This document shows, in pieces, positions 1-8,208 of a stretch of 64,000 bases of DNA. This stretch comes from Williamsia sp. DF01-3 (GTDB lineage Bacteria; Actinomycetota; Actinomycetes; Mycobacteriales; Mycobacteriaceae): NCBI RefSeq assembly GCF_023051145.1, contig NZ_JALKFS010000005.1:558001-622000 (forward strand), given 5' to 3'. The number at the start of each line of letters is the position of its first letter. The first letter of the stretch is position 1. The notes beneath the pieces were generated by a model. That model was not told the origin of the DNA. It worked only from the letters and a program-made list of their open reading frames with translations, and made no database searches. The position numbers and the translations under genes were made by a program.

Positions 1-107
1 ACAAGTCCCACGATCATGAGTGCCGCATCGGCTACGAGGTTCATAGTCAACTTGTTGGTGAGCATGCCAATAGTGTGACCGTGACCAGCCTTCCTCGCGT
101 CCGGCAT
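1..107 (-). CDS. N-terminal fragment of an unidentified protein, cut by the window edge
   Basis: Reading leftwards from an ATG at 107 gives 35 open codons to the window edge, beginning MPDARKAGHG and turning hydrophobic (NLVADAALMIVGL), as in a first membrane segment. No convincing Shine-Dalgarno is visible and internal ATGs at 66 and 45 are alternatives. The fragment is too short to assign to a family. It is listed because it has the same direction as the next two genes and would otherwise leave the left edge unexplained. It could be a chance open frame. Confidence 0.25.
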   Translation of the reverse strand, partial: MPDARKAGHGHTIGMLTNKLTMNLVADAALMIVGL

Positions 108-186
108 AGTGATGACTTTGCGCATGAGATGCGTGGGCCTCCCAGACAGATCGAGTGGACGCTCGATGTCGAAGCGCATCCCCGAC

Positions 187-900
187 TCAGGCGCTGAGTT
201 CAGCGCTCACATGTTCTCCGGGTTGATCGCCTGCCTGAATCACGCAGTTGCCGTTGGCATCCCAGATGGCCGACCCGCCACATGTCTGTGGGTATCCGCC
301 GCCAATCGGACCGGCGAAACCCGCGAACACCACTGGAACCGAGCCCAGGGCGCAGATACGGCGCGCGCGGACATCGAACTCACCTACTTCGTGTGGTCTG
401 TGCACGAGACCGGCGGCGTACAAGTCGATCGCCGAGGCAATGGTGGCGCTGGTGTGATCGTCGATGCGGGTGTCTTTGCAGATCCCGATGCCGACACGCC
501 ATCCCGAAACCTCCACCACAGCCACCGCCGTTCCCGGTACGTACACCCCGATCTCGGGGCCTCCGAGGTGCACTTTGCGGTACACGATCTCGGCACCGGT
601 TCCCGCCACCGACAGGACGCCGATGGCCCGTCCGGACAAGTGGGGAACAGCCGCGCCCGCCAGCGCGATCGAGCCCGTCTCCCCGCATGCGTCCACCAGT
701 GGATCCAAACTCGGGTCATCGACGTCGACGGCCTGCGCTTCCATGCTGTACCCGGTCAGAGACATCTCCGGGAACACAACAAGTCGTGCACGGCACCGCC
801 GGACGGCGTCGGCGTGGGCTTGGGCGTTCGCGCGGAGGTCGTCGGTCTTGGTGACGGGTTGCGCCGCAGCTACCCGCAGAGTCGGGCTCTTCGTCGTCAT
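187..900 (-). CDS. Carbon-nitrogen hydrolase (nitrilase superfamily)
   Basis: A 237-residue nitrilase-fold amidohydrolase. The Glu-Lys-Cys triad is visible: Glu45 in VVFPEMSLTGY, Lys109 in YRKVHL and Cys141 in GIGICKDTR. The family hydrolyses non-peptide C-N bonds through a cysteine thioester. The length is near the lower end for single-domain members and the substrate cannot be told from sequence. The ATG at 900 overlaps the stop of the methyltransferase gene at 897-1538 by four bases (ATGA), so the two are probably translationally coupled, methyltransferase first. The protein is probably cytosolic because no signal peptide is seen. Confidence 0.85.
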   Translation of the reverse strand: MTTKSPTLRVAAAQPVTKTDDLRANAQAHADAVRRCRARLVVFPEMSLTGYSMEAQAVDVDDPSLDPLVDACGETGSIALAGAAVPHLSGRAIGVLSVAGTGAEIVYRKVHLGGPEIGVYVPGTAVAVVEVSGWRVGIGICKDTRIDDHTSATIASAIDLYAAGLVHRPHEVGEFDVRARRICALGSVPVVFAGFAGPIGGGYPQTCGGSAIWDANGNCVIQAGDQPGEHVSAELSA

Positions 901-1538
901 CGGTCTTTATCGCCGTCCTGGCCTTTAGGCGTAGCGCCCAACCGCCCAGCCCGAGCCGCGTCAGGGCGTATCGCCTCGACCCCAACACCATCCTGGAACA
1001 AGCCTGTTTGCAGCACGGTTCCGGCTTCGATCGCCTCGCGCCACGCACGGATGGGCCCCTCGCCCCACGGCTTGTGCGGGAGCAGATCGTCGAAGATGAG
1101 CACGGTGCCCTCGTGGGCCAGGCGCTTCATGTTGGAGATGTCGGCGGAGGCAACCTCGTACGTGTGCCCACCGTCGATGAAGATCAAATCGAAGGTGCCG
1201 TTGGTCTCCGAGTCGGCGAACAGCGGAATCGTCTGGCGCGAATCGCCGGCGATCAGCGTGTGCCGCTCCGGGAACTCCGCGTCGATGTGTTCCTTGGCCA
1301 TTGACACGTACTCGTGTTCGGCCAGATCGAATGATGTGACATGAACGAGGGGGCCGGCACTGAGAAACGCGTAGCTCGAGAACCCTGCATTGAAACCGAT
1401 CTCGCCGATTCGGCTTATCCCATCCCTGGCGGCGAGAGTCTTGAGGAAGGCAAGCTGCTCGGCGTTCGCGGACCCCTCGACAAACCACCCATGACCACGG
1501 GCTTCGTTGACGATTACTTCCAGGCGATCAAAGCTCAT
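897..1538 (-). CDS. Class I SAM-dependent methyltransferase (Methyltransf_24 type)
   Basis: 213 residues. Motif I (IGEIGFNAGFSS, about residues 45-55), an acidic second-strand end (VTSFDLAE, about 68-74) and the post-IV motif IDGGHTYE (121-128) are those of Methyltransf_24 enzymes related to O-methyltransferases and rhamnosyl/sugar methyltransferases. It is the first gene of a two-gene operon with the nitrilase-fold hydrolase. The acceptor is unknown. Upstream lies about 180 bp without a gene. Confidence 0.82.
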   Translation of the reverse strand: MSFDRLEVIVNEARGHGWFVEGSANAEQLAFLKTLAARDGISRIGEIGFNAGFSSYAFLSAGPLVHVTSFDLAEHEYVSMAKEHIDAEFPERHTLIAGDSRQTIPLFADSETNGTFDLIFIDGGHTYEVASADISNMKRLAHEGTVLIFDDLLPHKPWGEGPIRAWREAIEAGTVLQTGLFQDGVGVEAIRPDAARAGRLGATPKGQDGDKDR

Positions 1539-1720
1539 GTGCCACTTCCTCTGACGGTGAGGCAGGTCGCAGCCTCGGACACCTCATTTTAAGAGCAGCC
1601 GGGTACAAGAGTGCGCATACCATTGCCGACCGTGCGTGTCCGAACTCGCCTGTGAGGATCGAGGCAGTGCGGCACGGGAAAGTCGTTGTCCATGTGTTGT
1701 GGGCGCACTGCTCAGGGGTC

Positions 1721-2323
1721 CTACTCCGGCTTGCCCCAAATGATCGCGTAGCGCCACAGCGGTAAGCGGCGCCAGATCATGCCAGGTAGTACGCCTGTGG
1801 CGATGCCTTTGACCTGTGTGTAGGTGTGCGGGAAGTCCATCTGCACCGGAGCGTTGTGTTGCCAGTAGCCGCGCCTGCGAGACAGCACTTGGTGCTGTAC
1901 TGCGCCCACGAGTTCCAAGGCGTAGTCCTGCGCGATCGAACTGCGTGCGCAGCCAATGACTACCAGGGTGCCACCCGGGGCTGTGAGGCGCGCGAGCCGT
2001 TCGAGGCCTGTCGCGAGGTCCGGGAAATGATGGACAGTTGCTACTGCGGTGACGAGGTCGTAGTGCGCTTCGGGGAGTGGATACATCAGTACGTCTCCAG
2101 CAATCCACGCGATGTCGGCGGACATGTTCTTTTGCGCGTTCGTCAGCGTTTCATTGTCAGAATCGATACCGGTGACCTCATCAACATTCTCCGCGAGGCG
2201 GGCGGCGAGGAGTCCGTCGCCGGTTCCGACATCGAGTGCCTTTCTGGCCATCGGCGCCGCCGCCAATGCGATGTCGTAGTAGTGAATGTTGTGGTTCCAT
2301 CGGCCGTCTAGCTTCTTGTCCAC
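1721..2323 (-). CDS. Class I SAM-dependent methyltransferase (Methyltransf_11/25 type)
   Basis: About 200 residues from the GTG at 2323 (VDKKLDGRWNHNIHYYD). Methyltransferase signatures are LDVGTGDGLLAARLA (motif I), VTGIDSD (motif II) and a TAVATVHHFPD post-motif region. The C-terminus (GMIWRRLPLWRYAIIWGKP) resembles other small Methyltransf_11 proteins of actinobacteria. The open frame continues upstream to 2530, but that part is low-complexity, lies antisense to the ATPase gene and lacks family similarity, so 2323 or a GTG near 2360 is preferred. It is divergent from the ZapE-like gene with about 40 bp between. Substrate unknown. Confidence 0.75.
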   Translation of the reverse strand: MDKKLDGRWNHNIHYYDIALAAAPMARKALDVGTGDGLLAARLAENVDEVTGIDSDNETLTNAQKNMSADIAWIAGDVLMYPLPEAHYDLVTAVATVHHFPDLATGLERLARLTAPGGTLVVIGCARSSIAQDYALELVGAVQHQVLSRRRGYWQHNAPVQMDFPHTYTQVKGIATGVLPGMIWRRLPLWRYAIIWGKPE

Positions 2324-2366
2324 TCCACCACTGTGGCATGCGGCGCCGACATGGGACACTTCCAAC

Positions 2367-3383
2367 GTGCGTTCAGAGCAGCAGCTCGTTGCGGCGGTCG
2401 ATGCATCGGCGACGCGGGCCGGGTTCACTCTGGACGCCGCCCAGCGGCGACTTCTTGACCGACTCGCTTGTGTTGCAGCAACAGCCGACAAGAAGCAGAG
2501 GCGCCAATCGACGCCTCGTGGCCTGTACATCTATGGCGACGCCGGCAGGGGTAAGTCGTGGCTGACCGACGCGCTCTATGCAGCAGTTCCTACGACCCAG
2601 AAGACCCGTATTCACTTCCACCGCTTCTTCGACGAGCTCCATCGCAACATCCATGATCATCGCACCGAGCGGGAAGCTGTGGACCGGGCAATCGACGAAG
2701 TGACTGGCGCGGGCAGGTTGCTGTTCTTCGACGAGTTGCACGTCCATGATTCCGGCGACGCACGTTTGCTAACACGGTTGCTCGAGAACGCGTTCCGCCG
2801 TGGAATGACTGTGCTCGCAACCTCCAACTATGCACCAAGAGACTTGTTGCCGAACCCGGTGTGGCATCACACCTTCGAGACCGGAATCGAACTGATCGAG
2901 ACGAATATGGAGCTCTTCCATCTAGAGGGCCCTGCCGACTATCGGTCGCGTCGGGTTGATCACGCAGTCGGCTTCGCGGCCGGCACCTGGACTACGCGAA
3001 CGCCAGTAGAGCTTCCACCACGCAGCGAGGCCACAACGGCGGAAGTTCGCGGCCGCCACTTCCCGGTCCTTGCGATACGCCCCGCTCACCTGTGGGCTTC
3101 TTTCAGCCAGATCTGCGATTCCCCGACATCGACAATCGAATACCTGGAATGGACGCGGGCATTCACCACCTGGACGATTACCGACGTCCCCTTGCTTCGT
3201 GATGCCGATCTCGAGGCTCAGCAACGTTTCATCAATCTGGTCGATGTGCTTGTCGATGCCGATGTGTGCGTCCACTTCGTGTCCACCCACGAACTCGCGA
3301 GCTTCCTCGAGGGCGCCACTCGACGGCCCGATGCGTTTCGGCTGGCCAGTCGCATGCAACTGCTACGTCGAGGTCCAGCCTGA
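2367..3383 (+). CDS. zapE: AFG1/ZapE-like P-loop ATPase
   Basis: 338 residues from a GTG at 2367. Walker A is GDAGRGKS (57-64) and Walker B is LLFFDELHV (118-126), followed by the family's LATSNYAPRDLLPNP sensor region. This is the AFG1/LACE1/ZapE AAA-type family. E. coli ZapE binds the Z-ring under stress and mitochondrial Afg1 helps protein turnover; the actinobacterial role is inferred only. The frame opens at 2286, but the first 27 codons overlap the divergent methyltransferase start and are not family-like. A weak GGGACA precedes 2367. Confidence 0.78.
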   Translation: MRSEQQLVAAVDASATRAGFTLDAAQRRLLDRLACVAATADKKQRRQSTPRGLYIYGDAGRGKSWLTDALYAAVPTTQKTRIHFHRFFDELHRNIHDHRTEREAVDRAIDEVTGAGRLLFFDELHVHDSGDARLLTRLLENAFRRGMTVLATSNYAPRDLLPNPVWHHTFETGIELIETNMELFHLEGPADYRSRRVDHAVGFAAGTWTTRTPVELPPRSEATTAEVRGRHFPVLAIRPAHLWASFSQICDSPTSTIEYLEWTRAFTTWTITDVPLLRDADLEAQQRFINLVDVLVDADVCVHFVSTHELASFLEGATRRPDAFRLASRMQLLRRGPA

Positions 3384-3461
3384 CGTTCGGCCGCGACGTG
3401 CTGGTCGGTATCTCGATCCCTTGACTGGTCCACGCTGTATCGGGTGATGGGTTCGAGCTGG

Positions 3462-4172
3462 TCAGCCTTGTGACGTCACACGTTGGGCCCACTGAACGAT
3501 TCGCGGATCCGCGAGCGATGTTGCGACATAGTCACCGTCGAGTTGCTTGCCAGGTTGGGAGGGCACGGTGATGAGGTACGTGCCGGCCGCCTGGGCGGAG
3601 GCAACACCGGTGGCCGAGTCTTCCAGCGCCACTCCAGCCTGTGGTGCGGCCGAGAGCGCTTGAAAGGCTCGTAGATACAGCTCTGGGTGCGGTTTGGGCT
3701 GTGCGACTTCGTCGGAGGCCACCGACACGTCGAAGTAGTGCTGCATGTTCGCCGACCGCAGTGCCGCGGCGAGTAGGTGGCGTGGGCTGTTCGTTGCGAC
3801 TCCGAGCGGCACTTTCCCGTGCAACAGTTCGAGCAACTCGCGAGCGCCGGGCATCGCCTCGACGGTTGCCGACAGCTCGGCTTCCACCCGCGGGAGCAAT
3901 TCGGCGTGTAGCTCAGGTCCTGTTCCCGGCCGACCGATGTACTCCGCCATGTTGGCGCACGCCGCCTCCAAGGTCCGTCCGATCAGCAGATCCTTCTCCG
4001 CGGCGCCGAAACCAAATCCGTGGTCGGCGAAGAGCGAAGCCTCAGCCCGCGACCAACACGTTTCGGTATCCAGAAGCAGGCCATCGCAATCAAACACAAC
4101 CGCGCTCACCACAGAAGGAATCGCCACCAAGCGACCATAGCGGGAGAAGGCTGGTGCCTCGCGATAATTCAC
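3462..4172 (-). CDS. HAD-superfamily hydrolase, subfamily IA (phosphoglucomutase/phosphatase-like)
   Basis: 236 residues. HAD motif I is VFDCDGLLLDTE with nucleophile Asp28 and acid/base Asp30. Motif II is VATNS, motif III the lysine of AQPKPHPE and motif IV is ALEDSATG. The cap after motif I is the C1 type of beta-phosphoglucomutase and 2-deoxyglucose-6-phosphatase relatives. Its ATG overlaps the stop of the epoxide hydrolase gene by four bases, so it is translationally coupled as the second gene of that operon. It presumably acts on a phosphorylated metabolite; which one is unknown. Confidence 0.85.
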   Translation of the reverse strand: MNYREAPAFSRYGRLVAIPSVVSAVVFDCDGLLLDTETCWSRAEASLFADHGFGFGAAEKDLLIGRTLEAACANMAEYIGRPGTGPELHAELLPRVEAELSATVEAMPGARELLELLHGKVPLGVATNSPRHLLAAALRSANMQHYFDVSVASDEVAQPKPHPELYLRAFQALSAAPQAGVALEDSATGVASAQAAGTYLITVPSQPGKQLDGDYVATSLADPRIVQWAQRVTSQG

Positions 4173-5335
4173 CTGGTCGCGGCCAACACTGCTGCGAGCC
4201 CTTGCTGTAGGTCTTTGATGTAGTAGTCAGGAACTTCTAGTGATGGGAAGTGCCCGCCCACTTCTGGTGTCCGCCATCGGACGATCTGCCGAAACCGCTC
4301 CTGAGCCCAAGCGCGGGGGTACTTTTCGATATCACCCGGGTACGTGGTGATCGCTGCGGGAACGTCCACTCGCAGTTCGGGATCAAGAGAGTTGTGGCTT
4401 TCGTAGTAGATGCGGGCCGCAGAGGCGCCGGTGCGAGTCAGCCAGTACAGGGTGACGTTGTCGAGAACGCTGTCGATGGACACTCTTTCGAACGGGCTGT
4501 CTTCGGTGTCAGTCCATTCGGCGAACTTGTCGAGAATCCAGGCGAGCAGGCCGGCCGGCGAGTCGACGAGCGAATAGCCGATGGACTGTGGGCGGGTGGC
4601 CTGCTGTTTGGCATACGCCGTGCGGTGGGCCCAGAAGTTCCGGGTCTCCGCGGTCCATGACCGTTCGGCCGTCGTCAGCCCCTCGGTTGTCAGTCCGGGC
4701 GGTGCTTGGGCGAGCGTCGTGTGGATGCCGAGAACCTGCTCGGGGAACCGACCGCCGAGGATGGTCGTGATCACACCTCCCCAGTCGCCGCCGTGCGCGA
4801 GGAACTTGCCATAACCGAGCCGACCCATCAGTTCCCCCCAAGCGGCTGCAATCTTTTCGGTTCCCCATCCGGTGGTGGTGGGCCTGTCGCTGTAGCCAAA
4901 GCCCGGCAGCGAAGGCACCACGACGTGGAATGCCGGAGCGCCTGCATCTTTCGGATCCGCAAGCTCGTCCACCACGCCGATGAACTCACTAATACTGCCC
5001 GGCCAACCGTGGGTCACGATGAGGGGAGTGGCGTCGGCGCGCGTGGACCTGCGGTGCAGAAAGTGAATTCCCAGACCGTCAATTGTCGTGCGGAACTGGC
5101 CGATCTGGTTGAGCCGGGTTTCGAACGATCGCCAGTTGTACTGGGTGCGCCAGTAATTCAGGACATCGGTGAGGTCGGCGAGGGGCACACCTTGATCCCA
5201 TCGGCGGGGATTCGGCGCGGGGGAGTGAACCGTCTCGGTTTCCGGGAGCCGAGTGGCAGATATGCGGGTGCGGAGATCATCGAGCTCCGCGTCAGCTGCA
5301 TGGGCCCGGAAGTCGTGTACTCCGTCGGTGTGCAT
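4169..5335 (-). CDS. Epoxide hydrolase (alpha/beta hydrolase with EHN domain)
   Basis: 388 residues. Residues 1-105 form the epoxide-hydrolase N-terminal (EHN) domain. The alpha/beta-hydrolase core has the oxyanion motif HGWPGS (109-114), nucleophile Asp184 in HGGDWGG, and a C-terminal catalytic His in EVGGHFPSLE. The family opens epoxides to vicinal diols through an Asp ester. A GGAG Shine-Dalgarno precedes the ATG at 5335. It is the first gene of an operon with the HAD hydrolase, and divergent from a CGNR regulator across a promoter region holding three phased operators, so it is probably controlled by that protein. Confidence 0.9.
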   Translation of the reverse strand: MHTDGVHDFRAHAADAELDDLRTRISATRLPETETVHSPAPNPRRWDQGVPLADLTDVLNYWRTQYNWRSFETRLNQIGQFRTTIDGLGIHFLHRRSTRADATPLIVTHGWPGSISEFIGVVDELADPKDAGAPAFHVVVPSLPGFGYSDRPTTTGWGTEKIAAAWGELMGRLGYGKFLAHGGDWGGVITTILGGRFPEQVLGIHTTLAQAPPGLTTEGLTTAERSWTAETRNFWAHRTAYAKQQATRPQSIGYSLVDSPAGLLAWILDKFAEWTDTEDSPFERVSIDSVLDNVTLYWLTRTGASAARIYYESHNSLDPELRVDVPAAITTYPGDIEKYPRAWAQERFRQIVRWRTPEVGGHFPSLEVPDYYIKDLQQGLAAVLAATR

Positions 5336-5353
5336 CAGTTCTCCATTTGTCGG

Positions 5354-5435
5354 GAACCGTCTAAGACGGTTCTGGAACCACCTAAGACAGTTCTAACAGT
5401 CGGGGCCGGCCGTCCGCAACCGGCTAAGGTGGTTC
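5354..5435. promoter_or_regulatory. Three phased 19-bp operators in the epoxide hydrolase/CGNR divergent promoter
   Basis: Site 1 (5354-5372) is a perfect palindrome, GAACCGTCT-A-AGACGGTTC. Site 2 (5375-5393) is GAACCACCT-A-AGACAGTTC. Site 3 (5417-5435) is CAACCGGCT-A-AGGTGGTTC. Sites 1 and 2 start 21 bp apart and sites 2 and 3 start 42 bp apart, so all lie on the same DNA face. Site 3 ends one base before the ATG of the CGNR gene. The CGNR protein is the obvious candidate ligand, inferred from position. Confidence 0.75.
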
Positions 5436-5436
5436 C

Positions 5437-6054
5437 ATGTCCGTTGGTTTTCCTGACTTCCGCCTCGGGAGTGTGCTGGCAACCAGCTTCACCGGAACGT
5501 TGTCGGAGCGACATGGTGAAGCCGTCGAACGCATACCGACGCCGCACCGGCTGGTCGACTGGTTACAGATCAACGGTCTGAATGTTGAGTCATGCACCGC
5601 AGCGCAGCTCGAGCGCGCTCGGGAACTGCGCGAAGCCATTCACGCCGTAGCGGCGGCTGCCGCGGTGGGAAGTGACCTTCCGAAATCCACCGTCCGGATC
5701 ATCAACGACTGCAGCATCGAGGGCAGGGCCGCGGCGATTTTGATGCCCGACGGCAATCGCCTCTGGCGACTCAGTTCGCCCTCTCGTGTCGAAGATGCCC
5801 TGGGCGTGATCGCCGCCGACGCGATCAGCATCATCGCAGGTGAACGCGACGGGAGGTTGGCCTTGTGCGCCTCACCAACCTGTCAGGCGGCTTTCTTCGA
5901 CACCAGTCAAAGTCGAACTCGCAGATGGTGCGACATGAACACGTGTGGGAATCGGCAGAAGAAAGCTCGATTGAAGGCCGCCCAGAGCAGAAGCGTCGAG
6001 ACATCGAGTCAGTGGACCTGCGCAATGATCAAGGCACACCGCGGAACTCGGTGA
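5437..6054 (+). CDS. CGNR zinc-finger regulator (ABATE domain)
   Basis: 205 residues. The N-terminal 140 or so fit the ABATE-type domain, and the C-terminus carries the CGNR zinc finger: CASPTC, then RRWCDMNTCGNRQKKAR (about 143-180), with four Cys ligands and the diagnostic CGNR before a basic tail. The family is treated as transcriptional regulators with few characterised members. The ATG at 5437 directly abuts the third operator and no Shine-Dalgarno is separable from it, so the mRNA may be leaderless and autoregulated. Its 3-prime end overlaps the convergent PhlG-like gene by 26 bp. The regulated effector is unknown. Confidence 0.82.
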   Translation: MSVGFPDFRLGSVLATSFTGTLSERHGEAVERIPTPHRLVDWLQINGLNVESCTAAQLERARELREAIHAVAAAAAVGSDLPKSTVRIINDCSIEGRAAAILMPDGNRLWRLSSPSRVEDALGVIAADAISIIAGERDGRLALCASPTCQAAFFDTSQSRTRRWCDMNTCGNRQKKARLKAAQSRSVETSSQWTCAMIKAHRGTR

Positions 6055-6952
6055 AGAGGCTGGGTAAGAACGCAGCCAAGTGGTTCATCTCTTCGGCACA
6101 GTGGCGGAGAAGATCCCGAGCGAGCTGTGCGCTGGTGCGTCTACGCCCGACCGTGGCGACCACAGGCGCAAGTGCTCGGTGACCCACCGGATTTGCGAGC
6201 AACCGGGTGCTCATGGGTCGTGATGTGGAATTCGCTGGTAAATCCAGGATTTCGGCGCGTCCGAGAAAGAAGCGGGATCTCATCTCACTACCGCGATCGG
6301 TGGGGCGGACCTGGTGAACAAGCCACCCAGCAACCACCGGAAAGTCGCTTGTACCGATGCGGGCGCAGATGTGGGTGGTACCTGCGCTGGGGGCAAAACC
6401 CAGCGCGCTCGGTTCGACGAACCTGATTGCGAAGTGCGACAGGGTGGATCCGATATATTCATCGACGTATGACACGTTCTCGATGTAGCGCTCCGTGTCC
6501 GTCAGGTGCGGCTGGGAACTGCGGTCATCTCCCCAGGCCGCGAAGACATGGGCGCGTGGGTGCCACAATTTGTAACGTGCGCTGTCGGAGCCATGCCATC
6601 CGAACCACCAGTCCCACATGCCGGCCGTGACATCGGGCATGTCGGTCAGGCACGACACCACCAGTGTTCCCGCCGAAGTTCGGGTCCATCCGGTTTCCAT
6701 CGATGTGTATCCCGGCGCCGACAGATACTCAGCGACGTCGTCGACCTCGTAGCCTCCAGCCGAGGGTTCCGGGCCGGTTCTCAGCGCCTTGTCGACGTGC
6801 GGCGGAAGAGGCAGCATCGTCGAGTCCAGGTAGTGCGCAAATGGTTTCGTGAGATCGTCGTCGCGGTAGCCGAGGTGGCGCGGCTCGGTTCGGTACGACT
6901 GCGGCAACGGGCGACGGTCGGCGTCAGTGACCCGGTAGTCGGCGAAGGTCAC
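6029..6952 (-). CDS. DAPG/phloretin hydrolase (PhlG) family protein
   Basis: 307 residues from a GTG at 6952, preceded by a good GGAGG eight bases upstream and overlapping the GrpB-family stop by four bases (GTGA). MWDWWFGWHGSD, then KLWHPRAH, and the C-terminal HCAEEMNHLAAFLP match the zinc-binding layout of the PhlG fold (His...Glu...His-x3-Glu). PhlG cleaves a C-C bond to release acetate from 2,4-diacetylphloroglucinol. Here the substrate is unknown because no phloroglucinol pathway genes are adjacent. A longer frame to 7063 exists but lies inside the upstream gene and is not family-like. Confidence 0.72.
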   Translation of the reverse strand: MTFADYRVTDADRRPLPQSYRTEPRHLGYRDDDLTKPFAHYLDSTMLPLPPHVDKALRTGPEPSAGGYEVDDVAEYLSAPGYTSMETGWTRTSAGTLVVSCLTDMPDVTAGMWDWWFGWHGSDSARYKLWHPRAHVFAAWGDDRSSQPHLTDTERYIENVSYVDEYIGSTLSHFAIRFVEPSALGFAPSAGTTHICARIGTSDFPVVAGWLVHQVRPTDRGSEMRSRFFLGRAEILDLPANSTSRPMSTRLLANPVGHRALAPVVATVGRRRTSAQLARDLLRHCAEEMNHLAAFLPSLFTEFRGVP

Positions 6953-7506
6953 GATTCCTCCAGCCCACGCCATGCGCCCTGCGCGGCCCACTTCTCGGCC
7001 CGCGCGGTGATCTGCTCGATGAGGGGCCCCTTGGCCGAGGCGTAGGCGTTCATGTCCTGCCAATCACGCTGAGCCAGGGACTGTTTGAGTACGGCATATG
7101 CTTGGCGGTCGCGCGCGTCGTGGCGCAACCAATCTCGGAAGAGGAGGTGCCGACGTTCCCAGTCGCTTCCACTGCGACAGATGTGTACGTGAACGTCGCG
7201 GTTTGCCGTGCGCACCATTCGGTGTCCGGGTTCACGCACGCGAAGTCGGTAGCCGGCTGACTCGAGGGCCGGCAGGTAGCCGGCCTCGTCATCGGGGTCG
7301 GCGACGCTCACGTCGATGTCGATGACGGGCTTTGCGACCAGACCTGGAATCGAAGTCGATCCGATGTGATCGATCCGAATGGCGACCTCACCGAGCGCGG
7401 ATGCGATGCGGCGACGCTCTCGCTCGAAAGCATGGGGCCAGGCATCGTCGTACGGAACCAGGACTATCGTTCGCTTCTCGATTCCGCCGATCAATTCGAA
7501 GGCCAC
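6949..7506 (-). CDS. GrpB/UPF0157 family nucleotidyltransferase-fold protein
   Basis: 185 residues. IVLVPYDDAWPHAFERE at the start, the DHIGSTSIPGLVAKPVIDIDV block (about 46-66) and the LRHDARDRQAYAVLKQSLA helix are hallmarks of GrpB (UPF0157), which carries a nucleotidyltransferase-like GS...D-x-D core. The cellular role is unknown. It is coupled by a four-base overlap to the PhlG-like gene downstream. Confidence 0.88.
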   Translation of the reverse strand: MAFELIGGIEKRTIVLVPYDDAWPHAFERERRRIASALGEVAIRIDHIGSTSIPGLVAKPVIDIDVSVADPDDEAGYLPALESAGYRLRVREPGHRMVRTANRDVHVHICRSGSDWERRHLLFRDWLRHDARDRQAYAVLKQSLAQRDWQDMNAYASAKGPLIEQITARAEKWAAQGAWRGLEES

Positions 7507-7548
7507 CAGGCAAGACTAAAACGCCCCGACCGCGACGCCCGGGAGGTC

Positions 7549-8166
7549 TCATCGCCGTGTGGCGAGCATGTGGACATCGGCGAATCGGTGCTGATCGTCG
7601 GGTTGGCTCACCGCCCGCCACACCTCGTCGAATCCGGCGTCGGACAGGGCCGCTGCCAAGCGATCGGGATGCCATCGCCAGGCGGACGCCACTTTGTGGT
7701 CGAACTGCTCAACTTGTCCGGTGTGCGAACTGATCTGGCACGCCACCAGGACGGGCGCGCCCGCAGAAGTCCGGGAGGCCCAGCAGCGCAGCACATCCGG
7801 GACATCCTCGGGCGGTATGTGGATCAGACTGAAACGCGCCAGGATGGCAGCGATCGGCAGGTCGCCACCGAGCTGAGCGAGCGTGGCATCACCTCGGACG
7901 AAATCGAGCTGTGGGAACTCGCGCGTCGCCCGTGCGAGCATCTGCTCACTGGGGTCGACGCCGATCGACGCCAGCCCCCGTTCGGCCAGAAATGCGGTGA
8001 CCTGGCCCAGCCCGCACCCGACATCCACAACAGGTCCATCGGCGCCACGGTCTCGGACCGTGTCGGCGAACGCCTCGACCGCGTGTTTTTCGAGGGGAGT
8101 CAGGAACGGATGAGGGAACGTTTCGGCATACAGGTCCGCCAGTGCGTCGTACCCCGGTTGCTCCAC
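7549..8166 (-). CDS. Class I SAM-dependent methyltransferase
   Basis: 205 residues. GPVVDVGCGLGQVTAFLAERG is motif I (about 44-61), GVDPSEQM the acidic motif II, and FVRGDATLAQL then ARFSLIHIPPED the later Methyltransf_25 motifs. It follows the VOC gene on the same strand with a 42-bp gap, so it may be cotranscribed. Acceptor unknown. Cytosolic. Confidence 0.85.
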   Translation of the reverse strand: MEQPGYDALADLYAETFPHPFLTPLEKHAVEAFADTVRDRGADGPVVDVGCGLGQVTAFLAERGLASIGVDPSEQMLARATREFPQLDFVRGDATLAQLGGDLPIAAILARFSLIHIPPEDVPDVLRCWASRTSAGAPVLVACQISSHTGQVEQFDHKVASAWRWHPDRLAAALSDAGFDEVWRAVSQPDDQHRFADVHMLATRR

Positions 8167-8208
8167 GGTGCGCGTCTCCTTTCGTCGTCCTCTGGACTCG
8201 GCCGGCGG

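Noticed and set aside
2324-2530. N-terminal extension of the methyltransferase gene at 1721
   Set aside because: Ser/Arg-rich, not methyltransferase-like, and antisense to the start of the ZapE-like gene.
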